Counted from the stretch's first letter, positions 28,106-36,979 are shown. The stretch is DNA of 64,000 bases from Hyphomicrobiales bacterium (GCA_900489925.1 UEHQ01000015.1:62001-126000), one strand, 5' to 3'. The notes: generated from the sequence alone by a model not told the origin. Translations and numbers: made by a program.

Positions 28106-28258
28106 GAGACCTCTGTTGTTCCACCAAGAGCCGCGACCGCCCGCGCGGATGAAATTCTTAGTGCAGTGCGTGCGCCCGCGCAGCAAGATCCGCGACGGTT
28201 TGTCGACTGTCACTGTCGCCCAGCCGGTGAACAAAAAGCAAGGCGGTTCACCGCCAAG

Positions 28259-29200
28259 CTAGAAAGGATTGATGTAGTTGGTTATCGCGATCTGTCGCAG
28301 CAGCACCTTTCTGATGACATGCGCGGCCTCGACATGGCTCGTATAGATCGCCGCCGTGCCTGTGCTCCCGGCGGGAAGCCCGCCCGCGATGCTATCGTCA
28401 TCCAGCTTAATCCGCACGACCAACGGCAAATTCTGAATGGCCTTCGATGTCACCGCGGAGCCGGACGTCTGCGTCTGTCCTGTCGATACGGCCTGGAGAA
28501 TGCTTCCCACCTTCCCGGTATAGACCTTGCCGGGCATGAACTTGAAGGTGATCTCTGCCATCTGGCCAGGCTCCAGATAACGCGCATCGATCTGGGGAAC
28601 CTCGACGCCGATGATCGTCTCGGAGGTATCGATGAACGCCATGACGGGCGACAGCGGGAGGCTGGAGACCCGCGCGCCGGTCCGCAGCGCCACGTTGGTC
28701 ACGTATCCGTCGGCTGGGGCTCGCACCACCGTCTTGTCGAGGTTCCATTTCGCCTCGGTGATCTCAGCTGCGAGTTGGTCGGTTTCGGCTTGGGCCTGTT
28801 CGACATCGAAACCGCGACCGGCACCGGTCGTGCGCAGCCTCGTTGTTTCCGATAGCCGCAGCTTGGCGAGCTCGAGTTGCGCCGCGAGCGCGTCCAGCTT
28901 CGCCTGATAGGGAACGGGGTCGATACGGAAGAGCACATCGCCGGCCTTCAGCGGCGTGTTCGCCTTCACCGGCACATCGACCACCTCGCCTGCCACATCG
29001 GGAACGATTGCCACCGAGTTGCGGACAACCAGTGCCGCCCCCTGCGGCGCGCCCCAGTTCATCGGAATGAAAAGGCCGATCAACAGCAGCAGGAAGACGA
29101 TGACCGGCGAAATCTTCCAGAAAAGGTTGAATCGGACAACACGGAATTTCACGAGGCAGAACAGGATGACCAAATAGACGTTCAGCAGGACAACGATCAT
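28259..29200 (-). CDS. HlyD/EmrA-type membrane-fusion protein (YiaV-like)
   Basis: This 313-residue periplasmic adaptor has one N-terminal membrane helix (about residues 25-48). A biotinyl-lipoyl-like half domain follows (VPDVAGEVVDVPVKANTPLKAGDVLFRIDP), then a helical hairpin (about 95-150), the second lipoyl half (VVRAPADGYVTNVALRTGARV) and a beta-barrel. The ATG at 29200 overlaps the stop of the DUF3302 gene by 4 bases (ATGA). The pair corresponds to E. coli yiaW-yiaV. No inner-membrane pump or outer-membrane channel gene is adjacent. Confidence 0.88.
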   Translation of the reverse strand: MIVVLLNVYLVILFCLVKFRVVRFNLFWKISPVIVFLLLLIGLFIPMNWGAPQGAALVVRNSVAIVPDVAGEVVDVPVKANTPLKAGDVLFRIDPVPYQAKLDALAAQLELAKLRLSETTRLRTTGAGRGFDVEQAQAETDQLAAEITEAKWNLDKTVVRAPADGYVTNVALRTGARVSSLPLSPVMAFIDTSETIIGVEVPQIDARYLEPGQMAEITFKFMPGKVYTGKVGSILQAVSTGQTQTSGSAVTSKAIQNLPLVVRIKLDDDSIAGGLPAGSTGTAAIYTSHVEAAHVIRKVLLRQIAITNYINPF

Positions 29201-29445
29201 TGCGCCTTCTCCGCGTTCGCAGCCCGCGGCACGTCGACGTATGCCCAGATCAGCACCAGCGGCCAAAGGGCAAAGCCGAAGAACAGCGTCACCCAACCGC
29301 CCACAGTGACGGCAGCGGCCCAAGGATGGTTGCGCCGCTTTGCGATCATCCCCGGCAACATTGCGAGAAAGACAATGACGGCCACGGTACTGGCAACGAG
29401 AACGATCAGAACGATCCAGGCGAAGACGTCTACGATACTCATCAT
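29197..29445 (-). CDS. DUF3302 inner-membrane protein (YiaW-like)
   Basis: This 82-residue protein has two membrane segments (about residues 7-33 and 45-68), with the short loop AKRRNHPWAAAV between them. It matches the small DUF3302/YiaW family that is nearly always paired with an HlyD-like protein, as here with a 4-base overlap. Its role is unknown and is presumed to be anchoring or assembly of the adaptor. Confidence 0.85.
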   Translation of the reverse strand: MMSIVDVFAWIVLIVLVASTVAVIVFLAMLPGMIAKRRNHPWAAAVTVGGWVTLFFGFALWPLVLIWAYVDVPRAANAEKAQ

Positions 29446-29696
29446 CCAAGATCCTTGAGAGGAATAGGCACATCACCGCCGGGATCCGACGGCGCAGCGC
29501 TCAACCCGGGCGATGATGGGATTGTGGTGGCAGGGCCACTTCACGCAAGTACGTAACGGTAAATGCTGGCGTTAATTGTCCACGGTGGTCGCAACGCTTG
29601 GCGTGAGGACCGCCGGGCGGGCGGCATGGCCAGATACGAAATCGGGCTCCAGCCAGTGGCTGAAGCCCGACATTGTGCTTCTGAAACTCAGCGGCT

Positions 29697-30980
29697 TCAG
29701 ACCTTGGCGAGCGACTGCTCGAGGTCGGCGATGATGTCCTTCACGTCCTCGATACCGATCGACAGACGAACGACATCAGGGCCGGCGCCGGCCGCGATCT
29801 TCTGCTCATCGGTCAGCTGGCGATGTGTGGTCGATGCCGGGTGGATGACGAGCGAGCGCGTATCGCCGATGTTGGCGAGGTGCGAGAAGAGCTGGAGATT
29901 TTCGACGAGCGACTTGCCTGCTTCGTAGCCGCCCTTCACGCCGAAGGTGAAGACCGAACCCGCACCCTTCGGGGAATAGCGCTTCTGCAGGGCGTGGTTC
30001 GGGTCGTCCTCCAGGCCGGCATAGTTGACCCAGGCGATCTTGCTGTGCGCCTTCAGCCATTTCGCCACGGCAGCGGCATTTTCGCTGTGACGCTGCATGC
30101 GAAGCGGCAGCGTCTCGATACCGGTCAGGATCAGGAACGCATTGAACGGCGAAATTGCCGGGCCGAGATCGCGCAAGCCAAGGACGCGGCATGCAATTGC
30201 AAAGGCGAAATTGCCGAAGGTCGAATGCAGCACGACGCCGTTGTACTCCGGCCGCGGGCTCGACAGCATCGGGTAGTTGCCGGACTTCGACCAGTCGAAC
30301 GTGCCGCCATCGACGATGATGCCACCCATCGAATTTCCGTGGCCACCGAGGAACTTGGTCAGCGAGTGAACGACGATGTCGGCGCCGTGCTCGATCGGGC
30401 GAATGAGATAGGGGCTGGCCATCGTGTTGTCGACGATGAGCGGCAGACCATGCTTGTGCGCGACTTCCGCAATCGCCGCTATGTCGACGAACGTGCCGCC
30501 GGGGTTCGCCAAGCTCTCGATGAAGATCGCACGGGTCTTTTCGTCGATCTGGCTTTCGAAGCTTGCAGGGTCTGCCGGATCGGCCCAGCGAACCTGCCAG
30601 CCGAAATTATCGAAGGCATGGCCAAACTGGTTGATGGAGCCGCCGTAGAGGCGCTTGGCGGCGACGAAATTCTCGCCGGGCCGCAAGATGGTGTGAAAAA
30701 CGATCATCTGAGCCGCATGACCCGAGGCCACGGCGAGCGCCGCCGTGCCACCCTCCAGTGCCGCAACGCGCTCTTCAAGCACGGCCTGCGTCGGGTTCAT
30801 GATGCGTGTGTAGATATTTCCGAACTGCTGCAGGCCGAACAAGGCAGCCGCATGGTCAGCATCATTAAAGACATAGGCTGTCGTCTGATAAATCGGTGTC
30901 GCACGGGCACCGGTTGCCGGGTCTGGCTTGGCCCCGGCGTGAATCGCCAACGTATTAAAACCTGGATCGTTATTGCTCAT
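29697..30980 (-). CDS. metY: O-acetylhomoserine aminocarboxypropyltransferase (sulfhydrylase)
   Basis: This PLP-dependent Cys/Met-metabolism enzyme makes homocysteine from O-acetylhomoserine and sulfide. The 427-residue length fits the long MetY class. The PLP lysine lies in VVHSLTKFLGGHGNSMGG. The phosphate-binding segment is ASGHAAQM and the C-terminal IHPASTTHRQL motif is typical. The ATG at 30980 has GGGAGGA well placed upstream. It is a single gene. I looked for a SAM-II riboswitch in the leader and found none. Confidence 0.94.
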   Translation of the reverse strand: MSNNDPGFNTLAIHAGAKPDPATGARATPIYQTTAYVFNDADHAAALFGLQQFGNIYTRIMNPTQAVLEERVAALEGGTAALAVASGHAAQMIVFHTILRPGENFVAAKRLYGGSINQFGHAFDNFGWQVRWADPADPASFESQIDEKTRAIFIESLANPGGTFVDIAAIAEVAHKHGLPLIVDNTMASPYLIRPIEHGADIVVHSLTKFLGGHGNSMGGIIVDGGTFDWSKSGNYPMLSSPRPEYNGVVLHSTFGNFAFAIACRVLGLRDLGPAISPFNAFLILTGIETLPLRMQRHSENAAAVAKWLKAHSKIAWVNYAGLEDDPNHALQKRYSPKGAGSVFTFGVKGGYEAGKSLVENLQLFSHLANIGDTRSLVIHPASTTHRQLTDEQKIAAGAGPDVVRLSIGIEDVKDIIADLEQSLAKV

Positions 30981-31092
30981 GCAGTCCTCCCATACTTTTC
31001 AATAGAATGGGGCGGAGCATAGCGGACGATCTCGAAAAGTTAATTGCTATCTGTTTCAACCGAAAGGCGTTTGGCGGAAAATTTTCTCGCAC

Positions 31093-31521
31093 TTAGCCGA
31101 CAAGGCGCGGATACTCGATGGCCGGGCAGCGGTTCATGACGACCTTGATCCCGCCAGCCTCGGCTCGTTCGGCCGCTGCATCATCGCGGACGCCAAGCTG
31201 CGCCCATATCACTTTCGGCCGCGGTTGCATGGCCAACGCCTCATCGACGACCTCGGACAGATATTGCGACGCGCGAAAGACATCGACCATGTCGACCGCA
31301 ACGGGGACATCGGATAGGCGAGCATAGACGGTCTGCCCGTGTATGTTCTTGCCCGCCTGCCCCGGATTGACCGGTATGACAGCATAGCCGCGGGACAGAA
31401 GATAGCCCATCACGCCGTTGCTGGGTCGCGCCGGGTTGGGCGATGCGCCGGTCAAGGCGATTGTCTTCACCGACTGCAAGATGTCGAGAATATAGCTGTC
31501 GTCGTATTTGTCGTGATTCAT
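31093..31521 (-). CDS. CoA-binding domain protein (YccU-like)
   Basis: This small Rossmann protein of the CoA_binding_2 family has 142 residues. Visible marks are TIALTGASPNPARPSNGVMGYLLSRGYAVIPVNPG and VIWAQLGVRDDAAAERAEAGGIKVVMNRCPAIE, colinear with YccU. The ATG at 31521 is preferred. An in-frame ATG at 31548 is possible. The biochemical role of the family is unclear. It is divergent from the secreted 110-residue protein gene. Confidence 0.88.
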   Translation of the reverse strand: MNHDKYDDSYILDILQSVKTIALTGASPNPARPSNGVMGYLLSRGYAVIPVNPGQAGKNIHGQTVYARLSDVPVAVDMVDVFRASQYLSEVVDEALAMQPRPKVIWAQLGVRDDAAAERAEAGGIKVVMNRCPAIEYPRLVG

Positions 31522-31640
31522 GCTGGGCATCCTCAGGAATGCGGCCATATTTGTGTTATCTCGCCTCGGTTTAGCAAGATACGAAACCAACGGCGAAGTT
31601 GATCGTATATAGGCACGATGGCGCCCTGGAGGATATGGTG

Positions 31641-31973
31641 ATGAAAAAGACTGTTCTTTTTGTTGCAGCGGCCGTTCTGGCTGCATCGCCGGCCATGGCG
31701 ATCTCCCGCTACAATTCGCTGACGATAACCTGCAACCGGGCACGCGCGGCCATTCACAACGAAGGCGCCGTGATTTTCCGCTACCCCTCGACGCGAGTCC
31801 GCGGCATGGCGCTTTTCGATCGCTATGTCCGCAACAGTCGTTTTTGTGACGCGAACAAATATGCCGAGTGGACGCGTATTCCGACCAAGGACAATCCCCA
31901 GTGCCCTGTTCTCAATTGCCAGAACATAGACAACCTGGACGGGACATTTATCATACCAAACAATTCACTGTAA
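31641..31973 (+). CDS. Small exported protein of unknown function
   Basis: This 110-residue protein has a signal peptide (MKKTVLFVAAAVLAASPAMA) and a mature part with four cysteines. Two of these are in the C-terminal CPVLNCQNID segment, so disulfide-bonded periplasmic folding is likely. CTGGAGGA lies about 6-13 bases upstream of two candidate starts (31635, 31641). I recognise similar small proteins from rhizobia but no function. The short hairpin AGGCTG/CAGCCT just after the stop (31996-32013) has no T-run. Confidence 0.8.
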   Translation: MKKTVLFVAAAVLAASPAMAISRYNSLTITCNRARAAIHNEGAVIFRYPSTRVRGMALFDRYVRNSRFCDANKYAEWTRIPTKDNPQCPVLNCQNIDNLDGTFIIPNNSL

Positions 31974-32379
31974 TTCGTTCGGGCGGCGTTCGGAAAGGCT
32001 GGAATCTCAGCCTCTATGGCACAACCTATTGTATATATGATCGTGATCAGCGAGGAGGCCGATTGTGACCGCTTTGTCACACAGCCAGAAATTGTTGAAT
32101 CCATCCGCGCCTCTGTTCTATGTATAACCTGTTTATGTCCACATATGTTCATGCATATGTTAGAAACACCGCATAGTTGAACAGATCAGACTCACTCGAT
32201 TGCCTTCTGGTGTACGCCCATCATTTTTGTATTGAGCCGAGATAAGCCGCAAGTTGCACTCCTGCCGGAATCGGCCAAACGAGCGCGTTTCAGCGCAGAC
32301 CATATTGCGATTGCTTTTTCTCCGGCAGAGCGTAACAACCGTCTCAATTGCTCTTCTTACACCATCCGGTAGTCCGTTC
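31974..32379. other. AT-richer intergenic region with an inverted repeat
   Basis: No supportable gene lies here. ACATATG-TTCATG-CATATGT (32140-32159) is a perfect 7-bp inverted repeat in a locally AT-rich stretch, about 220 bases before the EamA start. It may be an operator or part of a promoter for the EamA gene. The DNA is less GC-rich than its surroundings. Confidence 0.5.
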
Positions 32380-33216
32380 TTGCCGCTAGATATCATCCTT
32401 CTCGTCTTATTCGGGGCGTTGCTACACGCGACGTGGAATGCCCTCATCAAGGCCGGCACCGACAAGTCGCTTGATGCCAGCCTTGTTTCGGCAGGCGGCG
32501 CAGTCTGCGCGCTCCCCTTCCTGGCCTTGCTGCCGATGCCGGCATCCGCCTCGTGGCCATTCATCGGGGCCTCGGCGATCCTGCAGTTCATCTATTTTCA
32601 GCTGGTTGCCGGCGCTTACCGAGCTGGCGACATCGGCCTCGTTTATCCGCTGATGCGGGGCTGCGCGCCGCTCCTGATCGTCGCGACGAGTGGCGTCATC
32701 CTCGGCGAAACGCTGTCCGGCGGCGCTCTGATCGGAACGATGACGATCTGTGCTGGCATTCTGACGCTGGCCTTCGAGGCCCGCAAGGGAAGCGGTCATG
32801 CCATCCGGCTCGCCCTCGCCAATGCTTTCGTCATTGCGACCTATACCTATGTCGACGGCATCGGCGCCCGACTATCCGGCAACGCGATCTCCTATACACT
32901 ATGGATGTCGCTGCCGCCGCCGGTGCTTCTATTTTCGTGGGCGATCTGGCGCCGCGGGCTTTTCGCGGTTGCCGTGCACGTCCGCTACAACTGGTGGCGC
33001 GGATTGATCGGCGGCGGCGGCTCGATCGCCTCCTACGGGCTGGCACTCTGGGCCATGACCAAGGCCCCGGTGGCAACGGTTGCCGCCTTGCGAGAAACGT
33101 CGATCCTCTTTGCCCTCATCATTTCAGTCGTGATCCTGAAAGAAAAAGCGAGCCCTTGGCGCTATCTCGCCGGCGTTATCATCGCCATGGGGGGATTGAT
33201 CCTGAAACTGGGGTAG
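32380..33216 (+). CDS. EamA-family transporter
   Basis: This ten-helix DMT permease has a duplicated EamA domain (first half ending VSGVILGE-type LIVATSGVILGETLSGG, second half ending SVVILKEKASPWRYLAGVIIAMGGLIL). No ATG fits the N-terminus. The TTG at 32380 places the first helix directly at the start (LPLDIILLVLFGALLHATWNAL) and gives 278 residues, the usual size. A TTG at 32254 would add an unlikely leader. The substrate is unknown. The 3' end nearly meets the convergent enoyl-CoA hydratase gene. Confidence 0.85.
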   Translation: MPLDIILLVLFGALLHATWNALIKAGTDKSLDASLVSAGGAVCALPFLALLPMPASASWPFIGASAILQFIYFQLVAGAYRAGDIGLVYPLMRGCAPLLIVATSGVILGETLSGGALIGTMTICAGILTLAFEARKGSGHAIRLALANAFVIATYTYVDGIGARLSGNAISYTLWMSLPPPVLLFSWAIWRRGLFAVAVHVRYNWWRGLIGGGGSIASYGLALWAMTKAPVATVAALRETSILFALIISVVILKEKASPWRYLAGVIIAMGGLILKLG

Positions 33217-33223
33217 CCGTTGG

Positions 33224-34057
33224 CTATTCCCCCGTCCACGCCGGCATTCGCTTGCCCAGGAAGGCGCCAATCCCCTCTTCCGCGTCCGCGGTCAGCATAT
33301 TCTCGACCATCACCTGCGCGGCATAGCCATAGGCCTCCTCGACGGGCATTTCGAGCTGGCGGTAGAAGGCTTCCTTGCCGATCCTCAGCGTCAGCGGGGA
33401 CTTTCCGGCGATGACCGAAGCGTATTTGGTGACGACCTGCGTTAGATACTGCTTGGGGACGATGCGATTGACGAGGCCGAAATCCTTCGCCGTCGATGCG
33501 TCGATCGTTTCGCCGGTCAGCAGCATTTCCATCGCCTGCTTGCGATGAGCGGCGCGCGCGATCGCAACCATCGGCGTCGAGCAGAAGAGGCCGATGTTGA
33601 CGCCTGGGGTGCAGAAGGTGGCCGTATCCGTGCAGATCGCGAGGTCGCAGGAGGCGACAAGCTGGCAGCCGGCGGCCGTGGCCAGACCATCGACTTCGGC
33701 AATCACCGGCTTGGGCAGTCGCGCAATCTCCATCATCAGATCCGCGGCAAGAGCAAATGTCTCCTCGAAGAAGGCAACACCGCCGTCCGCGTCGCCGCGA
33801 TGCTCCGTCAGCTCCTTGAGGTCATGACCGGCGGAAAAAACAGTCCCGGTCGAAGCAATGATCACGATGCGGACATCGTCGTTTTCGGCAGCGTTCTGCA
33901 ATTCGCCCATCAGCGTCTCGAGAACGGCGATCGACAGAGCATTGGCCGGAGGGTTGTTGAGCGTCAGCCGCAATATGCCATCGGAAAGCTGGCGGATCAC
34001 CAATGCGCCACCATTCGCTTTGCTTGCATCCGTTCGAAACGATACGACTTCTGCCAT
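33224..34057 (-). CDS. Enoyl-CoA hydratase/isomerase family protein
   Basis: This 277-residue crotonase-fold protein has the oxyanion-hole segments STGTVFSAGHDLKEL and PVIAEVDGLATAAGCQLVASCDLAI. LNNPPANALS marks the start of the fold. The glutamate pair of true hydratases is not obvious, and the sequence is closer to the ECHDC3-like branch. The hydratase activity is therefore uncertain. The ATG at 34057 is chosen. The frame runs to 34273 without resemblance. It is divergent from a hotdog thioesterase, which would also act on acyl-CoA. Confidence 0.88.
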   Translation of the reverse strand: MAEVVSFRTDASKANGGALVIRQLSDGILRLTLNNPPANALSIAVLETLMGELQNAAENDDVRIVIIASTGTVFSAGHDLKELTEHRGDADGGVAFFEETFALAADLMMEIARLPKPVIAEVDGLATAAGCQLVASCDLAICTDTATFCTPGVNIGLFCSTPMVAIARAAHRKQAMEMLLTGETIDASTAKDFGLVNRIVPKQYLTQVVTKYASVIAGKSPLTLRIGKEAFYRQLEMPVEEAYGYAAQVMVENMLTADAEEGIGAFLGKRMPAWTGE

Positions 34058-34129
34058 GGCTGAACTCCTGCATGTTTGCTTCGTGCCAACAGTTTTGCCA
34101 CAAGCTGCCTGGGATTTCGAGGAGAAGCG

Positions 34130-34561
34130 ATGCAACCAGTGATGACAATCGACGAGGTCCACCGATTTCTCGACGCAGATTTTCCACAGATCCACGCCGA
34201 TGGCCGTGTGATGGTGGTAACCGAAATAGCGCCGGGTCGGGCCTCCATGCGGCTCGACCCTTCCGAGCGACACCTGAGACCCGGTGGAACCCTGTCAGGC
34301 CCTGCCCTCTTTGCACTGGCCGACGTGACCGCCTACGTGGCGGTCATTGCCCACATCGGCCCCGTAGCGCTGGCCGTGACCACCAATCTCAACATCAACT
34401 TCCTGCGGCTGCCGAGGCAGCAGCCAGCGGTCTGCACATGCAGAATCCTGAAGCTCGGCAGGCGCCTTGCGGTCATTGAAGCTTCGATTTTTCAGGGCGA
34501 TCCGCAGCATTTAATCGCCCATGCAACGGCAACATACTCGATTCCGCCTCGAGAAAATTGA
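34130..34561 (+). CDS. PaaI-type hotdog thioesterase
   Basis: This 143-residue hotdog-fold protein of the PaaI/YdiI group probably hydrolyses acyl-CoA. The core reads RHLRPGGTLSGPALFALADVTAYVAVIAHIG, where family members have the HN/GG..xxxxD pattern with the catalytic acid in the long helix. It then has LNINFLRLPRQ. The ATG at 34130 has GGAG 6 bases upstream. It is divergent from the enoyl-CoA hydratase gene, with about 70 bases between starts, suggesting shared control. Confidence 0.85.
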   Translation: MQPVMTIDEVHRFLDADFPQIHADGRVMVVTEIAPGRASMRLDPSERHLRPGGTLSGPALFALADVTAYVAVIAHIGPVALAVTTNLNINFLRLPRQQPAVCTCRILKLGRRLAVIEASIFQGDPQHLIAHATATYSIPPREN

Positions 34562-34633
34562 GGTATCAAATTACCACATATCTAAGTGTTTGATTTCGCT
34601 TCATTGTTTTTCGTGGCGCCATTCGCCGCGATA

Positions 34634-34662
34634 TTGACCGTATTCGCGACAGGCCTTATACA
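34634..34662 (+). promoter_or_regulatory. Strong sigma-70 promoter of rplM-rpsI
   Basis: TTGACC (34634-34639) and TATACA (34657-34662) are separated by exactly 17 bases. The transcript would have a leader of about 115 bases before rplM, long enough for autogenous control by L13. No clear conserved fold was recognised. Confidence 0.75.
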
Positions 34663-34785
34663 CCGCGTCAGATCGCAGCCCTTCCCGGCTGCTTTCTTTT
34701 TGGTGCGCCTTCGGGCTCCCAAATCAAGCAACAAGAAACGCCCTTTCGCCTTCGGGCACAAGGGATCCAAAAGAGAGTAACTACT

Positions 34786-35250
34786 ATGGCAACTTTCTCC
34801 CAGAAGCCTGCAGAGGTGGAGAAGAAGTGGGTCATCATCGACGCCGAAGGGCTCGTTGTTGGTCGTCTCGCTTCCATCATCGCTATGCGTCTGCGCGGCA
34901 AGCACAAGGCAACCTTCACGCCCCACGTTGACGACGGCGACAACGTCATCGTCATCAATGCCGACAAGGTCGTATTCACCGGCAAGAAGTACTCCGACAA
35001 GGTTTACTACTGGCACACCGGTTACGCCGGCGGCATCAAGGAGCGTACCGCTCGTCAGATCATCGAAGGCCGCTTCCCGGAGCGCGTTCTCGAGAAGGCT
35101 GTTGAGCGCATGGTTCCGCGTGGCCCGCTCGGCCGTCGCCAGATGAAGAACCTCCGCGTCTACGCTGGTTCCAACCATCCTCATGAAGCACAGCAGCCTG
35201 TCGCTCTCGACGTCGCTAAGCTGAACAAGAAGAACGTAAGGAGCGCCTAA
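34786..35250 (+). CDS. rplM: 50S ribosomal protein L13
   Basis: L13 is an early-assembly protein of the large subunit. The 154-residue protein has [18 protein letters not shown] at its start. The family segments [30 protein letters not shown] and the [21 protein letters not shown] region are all present. It is followed after 2 bases by rpsI, forming the standard two-gene operon under the promoter at 34634-34662. Confidence 0.99.
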   Translation: MATFSQKPAEVEKKWVIIDAEGLVVGRLASIIAMRLRGKHKATFTPHVDDGDNVIVINADKVVFTGKKYSDKVYYWHTGYAGGIKERTARQIIEGRFPERVLEKAVERMVPRGPLGRRQMKNLRVYAGSNHPHEAQQPVALDVAKLNKKNVRSA

Positions 35251-35252
35251 GA

Positions 35253-35720
35253 ATGGCTGACCTCTCCTCCCTGAAGGATCTCGGCACGGCTACCGAAGCT
35301 TCGGCTCCGGTTCACGTCCGCAAGGTTGACTCGCTTGGCCGTTCCTACGCGACCGGCAAGCGCAAGAACGCCGTTGCCCGTGTATGGGTCAAGCCGGGCT
35401 CCGGCAAGATCGTCATCAACGGCAAGGAATTCACGGAATACTTCGCACGTCCGGTTCTGCAGATGATTCTGCGTCAGCCGATCGTCGCTGCTGCCCGTGA
35501 CGGCCAGTTCGACATCGTCGCAACGGTTGCAGGCGGCGGTCTTTCCGGCCAGGCCGGTGCCGTTCGTCACGGCGTTTCCAAGGCACTCACCTACTTCGAA
35601 CCGGGCCTGCGCTCGGTCCTGAAGAAGGGTGGCTTCCTGACCCGCGACAGCCGCGTTGTCGAGCGTAAGAAGTACGGTAAGGCCAAGGCCCGCCGCTCGT
35701 TCCAGTTCTCCAAGCGTTAA
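35253..35720 (+). CDS. rpsI: 30S ribosomal protein S9
   Basis: S9 has a basic C-terminal tail that reaches the P-site tRNA. The 155-residue protein shows the S9 core [40 protein letters not shown] and the terminal [17 protein letters not shown]. The N-terminal ~25 residues are the usual alphaproteobacterial extension. A strong terminator follows. Confidence 0.99.
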   Translation: MADLSSLKDLGTATEASAPVHVRKVDSLGRSYATGKRKNAVARVWVKPGSGKIVINGKEFTEYFARPVLQMILRQPIVAAARDGQFDIVATVAGGGLSGQAGAVRHGVSKALTYFEPGLRSVLKKGGFLTRDSRVVERKKYGKAKARRSFQFSKR

Positions 35721-35743
35721 TCGCTTCGGATTTCGGACTTTGG

Positions 35744-35771
35744 AAGGCCGGGCTTTGCCCGGCCTTTTTTT
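35744..35771 (+). terminator. Terminator of the rplM-rpsI operon
   Basis: AAGGCCGGGC pairs perfectly with GCCCGGCCTT around a TTT loop and is followed by five further T residues. Confidence 0.95.
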
Positions 35772-35881
35772 GTGCCCGGCGCTCACCGTGCTTCATCACT
35801 AGCGCAACCCGGCATCGCCTCTCGTTCTCCGGACAAGAGCAAGATTGCGCTTCCATCTCCCGCCACCGGTCAACCCACTGC

Positions 35882-35938
35882 TTGACACATTCATACCCAT
35901 ACGGCTATACGTTTATCAATAGCCAACCGGGTATGAAT
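35882..35938 (+). promoter_or_regulatory. Promoter with a 10-bp inverted repeat operator for the arsR operon
   Basis: TTGACA (35882-35887) and TATACG (35906-35911) are 18 bases apart. ATTCATACCC (35889-35898) lies within the spacer, and its exact reverse complement GGGTATGAAT (35929-35938) lies just before the arsR start. The placement is what is expected for autorepression by the ArsR protein. Confidence 0.7.
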
Positions 35939-35943
35939 TACGC

Positions 35944-36267
35944 ATGTCTGAACGCCAGGACAATTTGTTTCGCGCGCTCGCCGATCCCACACGGCGCGGG
36001 ATCTTCGAACGGCTCTGCCGCGAAGGCGAGAAGACCGTCAGCGCCCTGACGGCACATGCCGGCGTGTCGCAGCCGGTGGTCTCGAAGCATCTCGCCAATC
36101 TCAAGCGGGCCGGCCTCGTCCGCGACCGTCAGGACGGTCGCCAGACGCATTACAGCGCCCATCCCGGCGCCCTCGTTCCGCTGGCCGACTGGACAACCGA
36201 GATGACCGGCTTTTGGGAAAAGAAGTTCGACGAGCTCGAAGACTTGCTGAAAAGGATGGACCAATGA
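35944..36267 (+). CDS. ArsR-family transcriptional regulator
   Basis: This 107-residue winged-helix repressor has LFRALADPTRRGIFERL as its first helices. VSALTAHAGVSQPVVSKHLANLKRAGLV is the DNA-binding helix-turn-helix. No metal-sensing cysteine pair is present, so it belongs to the non-metal branch typical of ArsR-SRPBCC operons. Its stop overlaps the next gene by 4 bases. A promoter with matched inverted-repeat arms lies directly upstream. Confidence 0.93.
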   Translation: MSERQDNLFRALADPTRRGIFERLCREGEKTVSALTAHAGVSQPVVSKHLANLKRAGLVRDRQDGRQTHYSAHPGALVPLADWTTEMTGFWEKKFDELEDLLKRMDQ

Positions 36268-36674
36268 ACGATACATCGACCGAAACACGTTCCGTCGTCG
36301 TCGAGCGGCAGTTGCCGTTTTCGCAGGAGAAGACGTGGCGCGCCCTGACGCAACCGCACCTTATCGCCGAATGGCTGATGAAGAACGACTTTGCGCCTGT
36401 GAGGGATCACCGTTTCAAGCTGACTGCGGACTGGGGCTCGGTTGATTGCACGGTTCTCGAAATCGCGCCGATCAGCACGCTCTCCTACACCTGGAACGCC
36501 TATGGTCTCGAGAGCGTTGTCACCTGGACCCTGACGCCGACCAGCGGCGGCACGCATCTGCGGATGGAGCAGTCCGGCTTCCGCCCAGACCAGCAGCAGG
36601 CCTACGCTGGCGCCAAGCATGGCTGGCAACGTTTCTTCGACAATCTTGGAGAGGCGCTGGCGCGCAATGATTGA
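36264..36674 (+). CDS. SRPBCC/AHSA1-domain protein
   Basis: This 136-residue START-like (activator of Hsp90 ATPase homologue 1 type) protein begins at the ATG at 36264, overlapping the arsR stop by 4 bases. Typical segments are VVVERQLPFSQEKTWRALTQPHLIAEWLMKNDF and YTWNAYGLESVVTWTLTPTSGGTHLRMEQSGF. The domain binds small hydrophobic ligands, so it may handle the molecule sensed by the neighbouring repressor. The ligand is unknown. Confidence 0.9.
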   Translation: MNDTSTETRSVVVERQLPFSQEKTWRALTQPHLIAEWLMKNDFAPVRDHRFKLTADWGSVDCTVLEIAPISTLSYTWNAYGLESVVTWTLTPTSGGTHLRMEQSGFRPDQQQAYAGAKHGWQRFFDNLGEALARND

Positions 36675-36728
36675 TTTCGCCGGCAAAGCGCCCGCGATTG
36701 AACGTTATTCTGGAAGGAGGAGCAGAAC

Positions 36729-36941
36729 ATGAGCGCATGGATCAGACAGGGCCACCGATGGCTCTCGATTTTGTTTACACTGACTGTCATTGCCAATTTC
36801 GCAGTCAGGCCGTTCGGCGAGGCACCCGACTGGCTGACCTACTCGCCGCTGCCTCCGCTCTTCCTGCTGCTGTTCAGCGGGCTCTATATGTTCGCCCTGC
36901 CCTATACGGCCAAGGGCCGAATGAGCAAGATGGGCGCCTAG
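36729..36941 (+). CDS. Small two-helix membrane protein in the arsR operon
   Basis: This 70-residue protein has two membrane segments (about residues 10-27 and 40-58). GGAAGGAGGAG ends 8 bases before the ATG. It follows the SRPBCC gene by 54 bases and probably closes the operon. It resembles small conserved membrane proteins found with ArsR-SRPBCC pairs. No function is known to me. Confidence 0.82.
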   Translation: MSAWIRQGHRWLSILFTLTVIANFAVRPFGEAPDWLTYSPLPPLFLLLFSGLYMFALPYTAKGRMSKMGA

Positions 36942-36952
36942 CTGGCTGGGCG

Positions 36953-36979
36953 CAACGGCGGCACGATATGCCGCCGTTG
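36953..36979 (+). terminator. Strong hairpin after the arsR operon
   Basis: CAACGGCGGC (36953-36962) and GCCGCCGTTG (36970-36979) form a perfect 10-bp stem with a 7-base loop, 12 bases after the last gene. There is no T-run, so it may act with Rho or as a transcript-stabilising end. Confidence 0.55.

Noticed and set aside
30981..31092. Possible SAM-II riboswitch before metY
   Set aside because: The conserved pseudoknot segments of the metA motif are absent; only a normal ribosome site was found.
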